A DNA stretch of 64,000 nt. Source: DATBLY01 sp963705545. Lineage in GTDB: Bacteria > Actinomycetota > UBA4738 > HRBIN12. The stretch is taken from contig CAVPJX010000001.1 of NCBI GenBank assembly GCA_963705545.1, positions 1,364,001 to 1,428,000 on the forward strand, given 5' to 3'. This document shows positions 1 through 7,296 of the stretch, piece after piece (position 1 is the stretch's first letter; every line of letters starts with the position of its first letter). The position numbers were made by a program, and so were the translations under genes. Under the pieces are notes generated by a model. It made no database searches, was not told where the DNA came from, and worked only from the letters and a program-made list of their open reading frames with translations.

Positions 1-2
1 TC

Positions 3-665
3 GCCGAGCGCGGCGGCCGTCTGATCCACCGGATCGTGTCCGAGATCGGGCCGAACCCGATCTTCGAGATCGAGCTGGAGGGCCGCCGGCTCGCGGTCGT
101 GCATCCGGGGGTCGGCGCCCCGCTCGCCGCCGGGTTCCTCGAGGAGCTGATCGCCCTCGGGTGCCGCGCCTTCGTGGCCTGCGGGGGCGCGGGGGTCCTC
201 GTCCCGGAGCTGGCGCTCGGGCACGCGATCGTGCCCGAGCGGGCGATCCGGGACGAGGGGACCTCGTACCACTACCTGCCGCCGGGCCGTTCGGTGGAGC
301 CGACGCGGCAGGCGGTCGAGGCGATCGTCGCGACGCTGCAGGCCCACGACGTCCCCTACGTGACCGGGACGACCTGGACGACCGACGGCCTGTACCGCGA
401 GACGAAGGCGAAGGTCGAGCGGCGCGTCGCCGAGGGCTGCCTGACGGTGGAGATGGAAGCGGCCGCGTTCTTCGCCGTCGCCGCGTTCCGCGGCGTGGCG
501 TTCGGCCAGGTCCTGTACGCGGGCGACGACCTGTCCGGCGAGTCGTGGGATCCACGGGGGTGGGACGACCACGCGACGAGCCGCGAGCTCCTGTTCCGCG
601 TGGCTGCCGAGGCGTGCCTCCGGTTGCCGCCCGAACCCGCGCCGCCGGTATCCTCCGCGCCATGA
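3..665 (+). CDS. Nucleoside phosphorylase family protein (5'-partial)
   Basis: Phosphorylase of the PNP/UDP family (uridine or purine nucleoside phosphorylase fold), which cleaves a nucleoside with phosphate to a base and a pentose 1-phosphate. The frame is open to the left window edge, so the N-terminus is missing; a GTG at 36 is an internal candidate start, but in-frame codons upstream still encode plausible protein. Visible family features are a Gly-rich stretch (VACGGAGVLVPEL), the VEMEAAA segment that binds the ribose, and a late acidic DDLSGESWD region resembling the base-binding loop. It overlaps the next gene by ATGA and is probably in one operon with it and the CoA ammonia-lyase. Substrate cannot be told from sequence. 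Confidence 0.8.
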   Translation, partial: AERGGRLIHRIVSEIGPNPIFEIELEGRRLAVVHPGVGAPLAAGFLEELIALGCRAFVACGGAGVLVPELALGHAIVPERAIRDEGTSYHYLPPGRSVEPTRQAVEAIVATLQAHDVPYVTGTTWTTDGLYRETKAKVERRVAEGCLTVEMEAAAFFAVAAFRGVAFGQVLYAGDDLSGESWDPRGWDDHATSRELLFRVAAEACLRLPPEPAPPVSSAP

Positions 666-889
666 GCGGCCGGAACCTCGTCACGCCCGCCGACCTCGGC
701 AAGCGCGTCTCGTTCCAGTTCGAGCTCCCGAACGGGTTCCTCGGCGAGGCGGTCGGGGTCTTCGAGCGATGGGACGAGGAGGCCGAGACCTACTTCGTCC
801 GCAAGCGCGACGGGGAGGTCGCCCGGGTCCCGGCGCGCGGCGTGCGGTTCGGCAAGGTGATCGACGACCCGGCGGGGGCGCGGGCATGA
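662..889 (+). CDS. Small SH3-like barrel protein, function unknown
   Basis: 75-residue protein starting at ATG 662, which overlaps the upstream stop (ATGA); its own stop overlaps the next ATG the same way, so the three genes look translationally coupled. The core (DLGKRVSFQFEL, then GVFERWDEE, then VRKRDGEVARVPARGVRFGK) resembles the N-terminal SH3-like module found before the GNAT domain in actinobacterial Rv0428c-type acetyltransferases, here present alone with no acetyltransferase part. That family relation is my reading of the pattern and is tentative. No signal peptide or membrane segment. Confidence 0.6.
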   Translation: MSGRNLVTPADLGKRVSFQFELPNGFLGEAVGVFERWDEEAETYFVRKRDGEVARVPARGVRFGKVIDDPAGARA

Positions 890-1290
890 GCGAGCTGCCG
901 ACCGCCCACATCCGACGGCGCCTCGGGAGCGAGGACGCCCACTACGGCGGGAACCTCGTGGCCGGCGCGAAGCAGCTCGAGGTGGTCGGCGACCTGATCA
1001 CCGAGCTCGCGATGCGCTACGACGGCGACGAGGGGCTCTTCCGCGCGTACGAGTCCGTGGAGTTCCTGGCGCCTCTGTACGCCGGCGACTGGATCGAGGC
1101 GTCGGGCCGGATCGTGTCGGTCGGCAACACCAGCCGCCGCTGCGAGTTCGAGGTCTGGAAGATCGGCGGACCGAGACCGGACGTCAGCGAGTCGGCGGCC
1201 GAGTTCCTGGACGAGCCGGTCCTCACGTGCCGCGCGGTAGGCACGACCGTCGTGACGAAGGACCACCAGCGGTTCCCGCACGACGACTAG
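886..1290 (+). CDS. kal: 3-aminobutyryl-CoA ammonia-lyase-like hotdog protein
   Basis: 134-residue hotdog-fold protein most like Kal, the lysine-fermentation enzyme that removes ammonia from L-3-aminobutyryl-CoA to give crotonyl-CoA, and like beta-alanyl-CoA ammonia-lyase. Supporting segments are the N-terminal HIRRRLGSEDAHYGGNLVAGA, the helix with ELAMRYDGDEG, and GDWIEASGRIVSVGNTSR. Start at ATG 886 overlaps the previous stop. The rest of the pathway (kamA, kamDE, kdd, kce) is not in the window and would be expected to the left if this is a fermentation operon. A generic hotdog thioesterase or dehydratase is the alternative. Confidence 0.7.
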   Translation: MSELPTAHIRRRLGSEDAHYGGNLVAGAKQLEVVGDLITELAMRYDGDEGLFRAYESVEFLAPLYAGDWIEASGRIVSVGNTSRRCEFEVWKIGGPRPDVSESAAEFLDEPVLTCRAVGTTVVTKDHQRFPHDD

Positions 1291-1362
1291 TCTGGCGCAG
1301 ACTAGCGAGGGCGGCCGTAACGGACGAGCGTCCGATCCGGAAGGCGCGGGAACGGCGCCGCG

Positions 1363-1761
1363 TCAGCTGACGGGCGCCTCGTCGAGGTCGTGCAGCACCT
1401 CGATGAGGTCTTCCACGTTGAACGGCTTGGGGACGTACGCGTCGGCGCCCATCTCGGCGGCGCGGGCGCGATCCCGCAGGCTCGACAGCGCCGACACCAC
1501 GATCACGCGCGGACGCTGATCGCTCGGCAGCTGCATGAGCTCCTCGAGGACCGCCCACCCGTCCATCGTCGGCATCATGATGTCGAGCAGCATCAGCTTC
1601 GGGTGGAAGAGCTCGATCGCCTCCATCGCCGCCTGCCCGTCGCGGGCGAGGAACGTGGTGTAGCCCTCGGCCTCCAGGCTGAACTGGAGCACCCAGACCA
1701 CCTGGGGCTCGTCGTCCACGACGAGGACGCTGTTGTTCGGTTCGGTCGCGGTTGCCGTCAT
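1363..1761 (-). CDS. Single-domain response regulator (REC only)
   Basis: 132-residue CheY-like receiver with no output domain. The phospho-acceptor region (LMLLDIMMPTMDGW), the acidic pair (VVDDEP) and the conserved Lys (VPKPF) are all present. Start chosen at ATG 1761, which gives a receiver with a short polar N-terminus; an in-frame upstream start at 1833 would add a basic, non-conserved extension. There is no adjacent histidine kinase, so it probably relays phosphate or contacts a partner protein encoded elsewhere. It lies alone between the kal operon (convergent) and purM. Confidence 0.85.
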   Translation of the reverse strand: MTATATEPNNSVLVVDDEPQVVWVLQFSLEAEGYTTFLARDGQAAMEAIELFHPKLMLLDIMMPTMDGWAVLEELMQLPSDQRPRVIVVSALSSLRDRARAAEMGADAYVPKPFNVEDLIEVLHDLDEAPVS

Positions 1762-1904
1762 ACCTATCCGAAGGTACGGCGCGAACGAGCGGTCTCTGTA
1801 TCGGGAGGACGGGCGGTTCGGCGGGGACCGCATGGACTAAACCTTGTGCCGGTCAAGCTCCGTGCGGGGGATGTCTGTCTGGCCCGCGGATCGAAGAGCC
1901 CAGG

Positions 1905-2904
1905 TCAGACCGGGTGCACGCCGGGCGAGGATCCGACCCGTCCGATGCGGCACGCCGCGGGACCCGCCAGGTCCATCGCGGCGACCGCCTCGCCCGGGGC
2001 GACGACCAGGACCATCCCGATCCCCATGTTGAAGGTGCCGAGTAGGTCCGCCTCCGGCGCCCCGGTCGCCTCGCGCAGCAGCCCGAAGATGGGCGGCTCG
2101 ACCCACGACCCGCGCTCGAGATCGGCCCCGAGGCCGTCCGGGAGGGCGCGGGGCAGGTTCTCGAGCAGCCCGCCGCCCGTGATGTGCGCCGCGGCGTGCA
2201 GCAGCTCCGCGCGGTGCAGCGCCAGCACGGTCGGCGCGTAGATCGCGCACGGCTCGAGGAGCTCGTCCGCGAGCGGGCGATCGAGCCCGGGCGGGATCGC
2301 GTCGAGCGCGTACCGGTCCAGGAGCGCGGCGCGCGACGAGCGAGTACCCGTTCGCGTGCAGGCCCGTCGATGGGAGCCCGATCAGGACATCGCCCTCGCC
2401 GACCCGGTGCGGTCCGAGCCTCCGGTCCTCATCCACGACGCCGACGCAGAACCCGGCCAGATCGAACGCGTCGGCGTCCATCACACCCGGGTGCTCGGCC
2501 GTCTCCCCACCCAGCAGCGCGCAGCCGGCGCGCCGGCACCCCTCGGCGACGCCCTCGACGATCGCGGCCACGCGCTCCGGGACGACCGTCCCCACCGCGA
2601 GGTAGTCCAGGAAGAACCAGGGCTCGGCGCCCGTGCAGACGACGTCGTCGGCGCACATCGCCACGAGGTCGATCCCCACCGTGTCGAGCCGTCCGGTGAG
2701 CCGAGCGACCTCGAGCTTCGTCCCGACGCCGTCGGTCGCCGCCGCCAGCAGACGCCCGTCGCCGATCCGGAAGAGGCCGGCGAACCCGCCGACGTCGTCC
2801 GCCACCTCCGGACGGCGCGTGCGCGCGGCGAGGTCGGCGATCAGGGCGACGGCCTTGGCGGCCGCCTCGGTGTCGACGCCGGCGGCCCGATACGCCTCGC
2901 TCAC
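1905..2904 (-). CDS. purM: Phosphoribosylformylglycinamidine cyclo-ligase, frameshifted
   Basis: PurM (AIR synthetase), step 5 of de novo purine synthesis: closes FGAM to AIR using ATP. The N-terminal two thirds contain GVGTKLEVARLTGRLDTVGI, the metal/ATP residues around MCADDVVCTGAEP, and LLGGETAEHPG. The reading frame changes near 2328-2340, where one extra base sits in a GCGCGCCGCGC run; the next frame continues with HITGGGLLENLPRALP to the normal C-terminus, so all family blocks are present across the shift. GTG start at 2904 overlaps the purF stop (GTGA). The shift is probably a sequencing indel; otherwise the gene would be broken. Confidence 0.88.
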
Positions 2905-4316
2905 GAGGTGGGCAGCTCGAGCTGCGGTTCCAGGACGAACTTGCCGACGTGCTCGGGCACCTCGACCGGGTACTCGCCGTCGAAGCAGGCTCGGCAGAAG
3001 CCCTCCCGCTCCCCACCGGAGGCCGCCACGAGGCCGTCGAGCGACAGGTAGCCGAGCGAGTCGGCGCCGACGAACGCCCGGATCTCGTCGACGACGAGAT
3101 CCGAGGCGACCAGCTCGTGGCGCGTGGACATGTCGATCCCGTAGAAGCAGGGCCACTGGATCGGCGGGCACGTGATCCGCAGGTGGATCCCGGTCGCACC
3201 GGCCTCGCGGAGCACCTGCACGGTCTGTCGCGTCGTCGTCCCGCGGACGATCGAGTCGTCCACGACCACGAGGCGCTTGCCGCGGATCGAGTCCGGCAGC
3301 GGGTTCAGCTTCAGCTTGACCCCGCGGTCCCGCAGCGACTGCGAGGGCTGGATGAACGTCCGGCCCACGTAGCTGTTCTTGATCAGCCCCTCGCCGTAGG
3401 CGATCCCGCTCACCTCCGCGTAGCCCTGCGCCGCCGCGTGCCCGGTCGCCGGGACGCCGATCACGAGGTCCGCGTCGGTCGGATGCTCCGTCGCCAGGCG
3501 ACGGCCCATCTCCCGGCGCGCCTCGTGGACCGAGCGGTCGTCGAGGCGCGAGTCGGGCCGCGCGAGGTACACGAACTCGAAGATGCATAGGGCGCGCCGG
3601 GGAGACTCGGCGAACCGCGACGCGTGCAGGCCCCGGTCGTCGATCCGGATCAGCTCGCCCGGCTCGACGTCGCGGACCAGGGTGGCGCCGACGATGTCGA
3701 GCGCGCAGGTCTCGGAGGCCACGCAGAAGCCGCCCGGGAGCCGCCCGATCGACAGCGGCCGGATCCCGTGTGGGTCGCGGGCCGCGTAGACGCTCCGCTC
3801 GTCCATCATCACGAAGCTGAAGGCGCCTCGGAGCGTCGGCAGCACGCGGAGCGCCGCCTCGTCGAACGACGCGCCGGCGGCCATCGCCTCCGAGAGCAGC
3901 GTCGTGACGACGTCGGTGTCGGTCGTCGCGCCGCGGCGCTTCCCGGCCCGCTCGGCGAGCTCGCCGGTGTTCACGAGGTTCCCGTTGTGGCCGAGGGCGA
4001 TCGAGCGCATCCCGTCGGTCTTGAAGACCGGTTGCGCGTTCTCCCACGTGGTCGAGCCGGTCGTCGAGTACCGGGTGTGGCCGATCCCCAGGTCGCCCTG
4101 CAGCGTGGTGAGCGTGGCCTCGGTGAAGACCTGGCTCACGAGCCCGAGGTCCTTGTAGACGAGCAGGTTCGTCCCGTCGGAGACCGCGATCCCGGCCGAT
4201 TCCTGCCCGCGGTGCTGCTGGGCGAAGAGGCCGAAGTAGGTGAGCCGGGCGACGTCCTCGCCGGGCGCCCATACGCCGAAGAGGCCGCATTCCTCCTTCG
4301 GTGACTCGGCGCCCAC
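2901..4316 (-). CDS. purF: Amidophosphoribosyltransferase
   Basis: 471-residue PurF, the committed step of purine synthesis: PRPP plus glutamine gives 5-phosphoribosylamine. A nine-residue propeptide precedes the Ntn nucleophile Cys10 (ECGLFGV), followed by the glutaminase domain (QQHRGQESAG, LGHNGNLVN). The PRPP loop VVVDDSIVRGTT lies near residues 350-361. Cysteines in TCPPIQWPCFYG and FCRACF fit the 4Fe-4S type of PurF. It is followed directly by purM. A TAGGCT box lies 9 nt before the GTG start, consistent with a leaderless or short-leader mRNA. Confidence 0.96.
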   Translation of the reverse strand: MGAESPKEECGLFGVWAPGEDVARLTYFGLFAQQHRGQESAGIAVSDGTNLLVYKDLGLVSQVFTEATLTTLQGDLGIGHTRYSTTGSTTWENAQPVFKTDGMRSIALGHNGNLVNTGELAERAGKRRGATTDTDVVTTLLSEAMAAGASFDEAALRVLPTLRGAFSFVMMDERSVYAARDPHGIRPLSIGRLPGGFCVASETCALDIVGATLVRDVEPGELIRIDDRGLHASRFAESPRRALCIFEFVYLARPDSRLDDRSVHEARREMGRRLATEHPTDADLVIGVPATGHAAAQGYAEVSGIAYGEGLIKNSYVGRTFIQPSQSLRDRGVKLKLNPLPDSIRGKRLVVVDDSIVRGTTTRQTVQVLREAGATGIHLRITCPPIQWPCFYGIDMSTRHELVASDLVVDEIRAFVGADSLGYLSLDGLVAASGGEREGFCRACFDGEYPVEVPEHVGKFVLEPQLELPTS

Positions 4317-4358
4317 GAGGCATCCAGCCTAACAGCGAGCCGCGGGCGTCCCGGCTCC

Positions 4359-4658
4359 TCAGGTCCAGACGGCCTCGCGGAAGTCCCGCCCGAGCCGGAT
4401 CGCGTCGCGGAATCCCTCGAGCGCATGCGCGTCCCGACGGGCGTGGTAGCGCTCCATCGCCTCGCGTTCAGGGGTCCGCCCCGAGAGCCAGTCGTCGATC
4501 GCCTCGGCCAGGAACGTGGCGTGCATCCCGGCGTTGTCCATCCCGGCCCCCGTCCATGGGTCCTGGTGGATCGAGGCATCCCCGACGAGCGCCCAGCCCG
4601 GACCCCACGGGATCCGGATGTAGTTCGGCTCGGCGCCGCAGCCCAGGAACCGACCCAC
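4359..4658 (-). pseudogene. C-terminal remnant of FAD-dependent oxidoreductase
   Basis: Only about 99 residues, matching the C-terminal part of FAD-dependent monooxygenase or halogenase-like proteins: YIRIPWGPGWALVGDASIHQ contains the GD segment that contacts the FAD ribityl chain, followed by the usual helix GMDNAGMHATFLAEAIDDWL. The N-terminal Rossmann FAD motif and most of the protein are absent; upstream in frame there are only about 20 non-conserved codons before a stop, then the divergent gene at 4770. It looks like a truncated relic. A short independent gene is possible but unlikely. Confidence 0.6.
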
Positions 4659-4769
4659 GACCCGGCCCGCTCGGGCCCGGAGGGTACCGCCCGTGCGGTG
4701 AGCCCGCAGACGACCGCCGACGTGCTACTACTTCGTGGTCCCGGAGCGCGCAGAGGGGAGCTCGGAACG

Positions 4770-5252
4770 ATGGGAGGTCGAGGATCCGGCGCCATCGTCG
4801 GCGTCTACGAGACCGATGAGCAGGCCAGGTTCGCCTTCGGGGAGCTCGGATCGGCGGGGATCGCCGATGACGACGTGTCGGTGATCGGCCGCGGCGAGGA
4901 CGAGGGGGACGCGGCCGCGTTCGCCGCTCCGGACAGCCCGACGGCCACGGGTGCGGCGCGCGGCGCCGTGGTCGGCGGCGCGGTCGCGGCGGTCGCGATG
5001 TTCATGGTGCCGGGCGGCGCCGGGGTGTTCCTGGCCAGCGGGATGCTCGGAGGCCTGATGATGGGCGCGGCGGTCGGCGGTGGGCTCGGGGTCCTCGCCG
5101 AGATCGGCGTCCCGACCGAGGCGATCCCGGACTTCGAGGAGGACCTCGCCGGGGATCGGTACCTCGTCGTCGTCCACGGCGACGAGGAGGCGCTGGAGAC
5201 CGCGTGGTCGGTGATGGACATGACCGACCGGGAAACGCTCACGCGCTACTGA
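4770..5252 (+). CDS. Glycine-zipper general-stress-type protein
   Basis: 160-residue protein. Residues about 5-40 (GAIVGVYETDEQARFAFGEL and following) resemble the ferredoxin-like N-terminal domain of general stress protein 17M/YflT-like proteins. A central Gly/Ala-rich hydrophobic glycine zipper (GAARGAVVGGAVAAVAMFMV, then further GG repeats) follows, with a short acidic C-terminal domain (DRYLVVVHGDEEALETAW). ATG 4770 has a good purine-rich ribosome site (GAGGGGAG). Likely membrane associated or inserted; no catalytic residues visible. The role in stress is inferred from family resemblance only. Confidence 0.65.
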   Translation: MGGRGSGAIVGVYETDEQARFAFGELGSAGIADDDVSVIGRGEDEGDAAAFAAPDSPTATGAARGAVVGGAVAAVAMFMVPGGAGVFLASGMLGGLMMGAAVGGGLGVLAEIGVPTEAIPDFEEDLAGDRYLVVVHGDEEALETAWSVMDMTDRETLTRY

Positions 5253-5866
5253 GCGGGAGGGATCCGCCCACCCTCGAGCTCGAGCAGGATCTCCTTGCGC
5301 TCGACCCCGCCGCCGTAGCCGCCCAGGGTGCCGCCGGCCCGCAGGACGCGGTGGCACGGGATCACGATCGGGATGGGGTTCGAGCCGAGCGCGTTCCCGA
5401 CGGCCCGGGCCGCGCGCGGGTTCCCGATCGTTCGGGCGATCGCGCCGTACGTGCTCGTCCGCCCGAACGGGATCCGGGCCGTCGCCGACAGGACGTCCCG
5501 GGCGATCCCGTGGATCAGCCGGCGATCGAGCGCCAGATCGAACCGATCCCGCCGGTGCCCGAAGTACTCGTCGAGCTCGCGACGGACGTCGTCCGTGGCG
5601 CGGTCCGAGGCCAAGATCCGGGGGGACACGCGCGCGGCGAGCTCGGCGAGCACGTCGTCCCGACCCTCGGACTCGAAGGCCACGCGGACCAGGCCCCGCG
5701 GCGTGACCGCTACCAGGAGCTCGCCGACCGGGGAGCCGACCTCGGCGAACGACACGTCGAGCAGCCCCTCGGCGGCGGCGAGGTCGCCGAGCCGGTCGGC
5801 GGCCGCCTGCGACCGGCGGTTCGCCTCGCCGCGGTCCGCCAGCCGCTTCAGCGGGTTCGTCGTCAT
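5246..5866 (-). CDS. ogt: Methylated-DNA--protein-cysteine methyltransferase
   Basis: 206-residue O6-alkylguanine-DNA alkyltransferase, which repairs O6-methylguanine by moving the alkyl group to its own cysteine. The acceptor motif PCHRV is at about residues 170-174 (IVIPCHRVLRAGGTLGGYGGG), preceded by the helix-turn-helix with the arginine finger region (RAARAVGNALGSNP). Start at ATG 5866 overlaps the stop of the upstream sigma factor, so the two are coupled, suggesting the sigma factor serves a DNA-alkylation or stress response. The extreme 3' end overlaps the convergent stress-type gene by 7 bp. Confidence 0.93.
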   Translation of the reverse strand: MTTNPLKRLADRGEANRRSQAAADRLGDLAAAEGLLDVSFAEVGSPVGELLVAVTPRGLVRVAFESEGRDDVLAELAARVSPRILASDRATDDVRRELDEYFGHRRDRFDLALDRRLIHGIARDVLSATARIPFGRTSTYGAIARTIGNPRAARAVGNALGSNPIPIVIPCHRVLRAGGTLGGYGGGVERKEILLELEGGRIPPAQ

Positions 5867-6471
5867 CCGATCCGCTCCCTCAGTCGTCTCATCGCCTGCG
5901 ACACGTTCGCCCGGGCCGCCTCCTCGCTGGTCCCCATCAGCTCCGCGATCTCCTCGTACGGGCGATCCAGCACGTGCCGGTGGACCACGGCCACGCGCTG
6001 CTTCGCCGGGAGCGCGCGGACCGCCGCCCAGACGGGGTCGTCGCCGTCGATGCCGGCGGTCCGGTCTTCGGGCGCCGCCGACTCCGGGACGTCGGGGACG
6101 GGCCGGGGCCGCCGGCCCCGAGCCCGGTGGTGGTCGATCGCCTTGCGGGACGCGATCCGCAGGATCCACCGGTCCAGATGTTCGCCATCGCGCAGCCGCG
6201 GGTACGCGCGGAGCGCCGACAGGAACGTCTCCTGGAAGCAGTCGTCCGCGGCGTCGGGACCGACCGCCACCGAGAGGAACCGATAGACGGTCGCACGGTG
6301 TCGATCCACGAGGTCCTGGAACGGCGGGACGGGGGTCACCGCCACCAGAGGCGCTGCAGCTCGAGCGGGTCGCCCCCGGACACCGGCCTGCGAGGACCGG
6401 GGCGGCGACGCCGGCGGGCCAGGGTCCGGCGGTACTCGCGGTCCGGCTCCGTCACGCGCCATGGTCCCCAT
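5863..6471 (-). CDS. ECF-type RNA polymerase sigma factor
   Basis: Sigma-70 family ECF factor. Region 2 is seen in FQDLVDRHRATVYRFLSVAV and DDCFQETFLSALRAY, region 4 in ALPAKQRVAVVHRHVLDRPY with helix EEIAELMGTSEEAARANVSQ. The first about 40 residues (Pro/Arg rich) are not family-like; the true start may be GTG at 6345 or 6339 rather than ATG 6471. No anti-sigma factor gene is adjacent. It is translationally coupled to the alkyltransferase downstream, which is probably one of its targets or partners. Confidence 0.88.
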   Translation of the reverse strand: MGTMARDGAGPRVPPDPGPPASPPRSSQAGVRGRPARAAAPLVAVTPVPPFQDLVDRHRATVYRFLSVAVGPDAADDCFQETFLSALRAYPRLRDGEHLDRWILRIASRKAIDHHRARGRRPRPVPDVPESAAPEDRTAGIDGDDPVWAAVRALPAKQRVAVVHRHVLDRPYEEIAELMGTSEEAARANVSQAMRRLRERIG

Positions 6472-6552
6472 CGATCCTCGAACATCTTCCCCGCCCTCCT
6501 CGTCCGGCGTCAGACGAACAACGCGCGGGGGGCACCGGACGTGAGACGCGGG

Positions 6553-7296
6553 TCAGCCCAGGCCGAGGACGACCGGGACGCGGTCGTGAGCATCCACGAC
6601 GTGGTCGGCCTCGGGGCCCGTGCCCGCGGGCGCGTCGTGGAAGTAGCGGTACCGGATCGTCGTCATGCCCAGCGCCCTGGCGCCCGCGACGTCGGTCCGT
6701 CGGCCGTCTCCGACGTGCGCGGCGCGCTCGGGATCCGTCACGCCCAACGCGCCCAGAGCGAGGAGGAAGGCCTCGGGGAACGGCTTGAAGCAACCGGTCT
6801 CGTCTGAGAACGACCAGGCGTCGAACGCGTCCAGGATCCCGAACGCGTCGAGGCGTTCACGCAGCACGGTGGATGGGGTGATCCCGACGTCGCAGACGAT
6901 GCCCAGCCGGAGCCCGGCGCCGCGCAGCGAACGCAGGCAGCCCTCGATGCCCGGCGCCAGATGCAGGGGCGCCGTCCGTCCGACGTCCGCGAACACGTCC
7001 AACAGCGCGTCCCGCACCTCGCTCGTCGGGGCGATGTCCAGGAACCGGCACATCAGGTCGGTGGCGTCCGCCGTCGCATGCGGCTCGTTCGCGTACCAGC
7101 GCTCGTGGAAGACCTCCCAGTTGCGGTCGAAGGCCTCGACGACCCGCTCCTCGGCCACGGGGGTTCCGGCGTCCCGCAGGATCTCGACCCAGGCCTGGAC
7201 GTGGCGGTCGCGCATCGTCCCCTGGTCCTCGGCGTGGCCGCCGTTGCGCTCGGAGACGAGCGTCTCCCAGAAATCGAACGTGACCGCGTCGATCAC
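6553..7296 (-). CDS. HAD-superfamily hydrolase
   Basis: 247-residue HAD hydrolase. Motif I is degenerate in its first Asp position context (VTFDFWETL instead of DxDxT: Asp, Phe, Trp), motif II is in LGIVCDVG, motif III Lys in GCFKPFPEAF, motif IV in HVGDGRRTDV. The second motif I residue is therefore Trp rather than Asp, seen in many HAD subfamilies of unclear activity. GTG start at 7296 overlaps the purL stop (GTGA), placing it as the last gene of the purine operon; a nucleotide phosphatase role is possible but only inferred from position. Confidence 0.85.
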   Translation of the reverse strand: MIDAVTFDFWETLVSERNGGHAEDQGTMRDRHVQAWVEILRDAGTPVAEERVVEAFDRNWEVFHERWYANEPHATADATDLMCRFLDIAPTSEVRDALLDVFADVGRTAPLHLAPGIEGCLRSLRGAGLRLGIVCDVGITPSTVLRERLDAFGILDAFDAWSFSDETGCFKPFPEAFLLALGALGVTDPERAAHVGDGRRTDVAGARALGMTTIRYRYFHDAPAGTGPEADHVVDAHDRVPVVLGLG

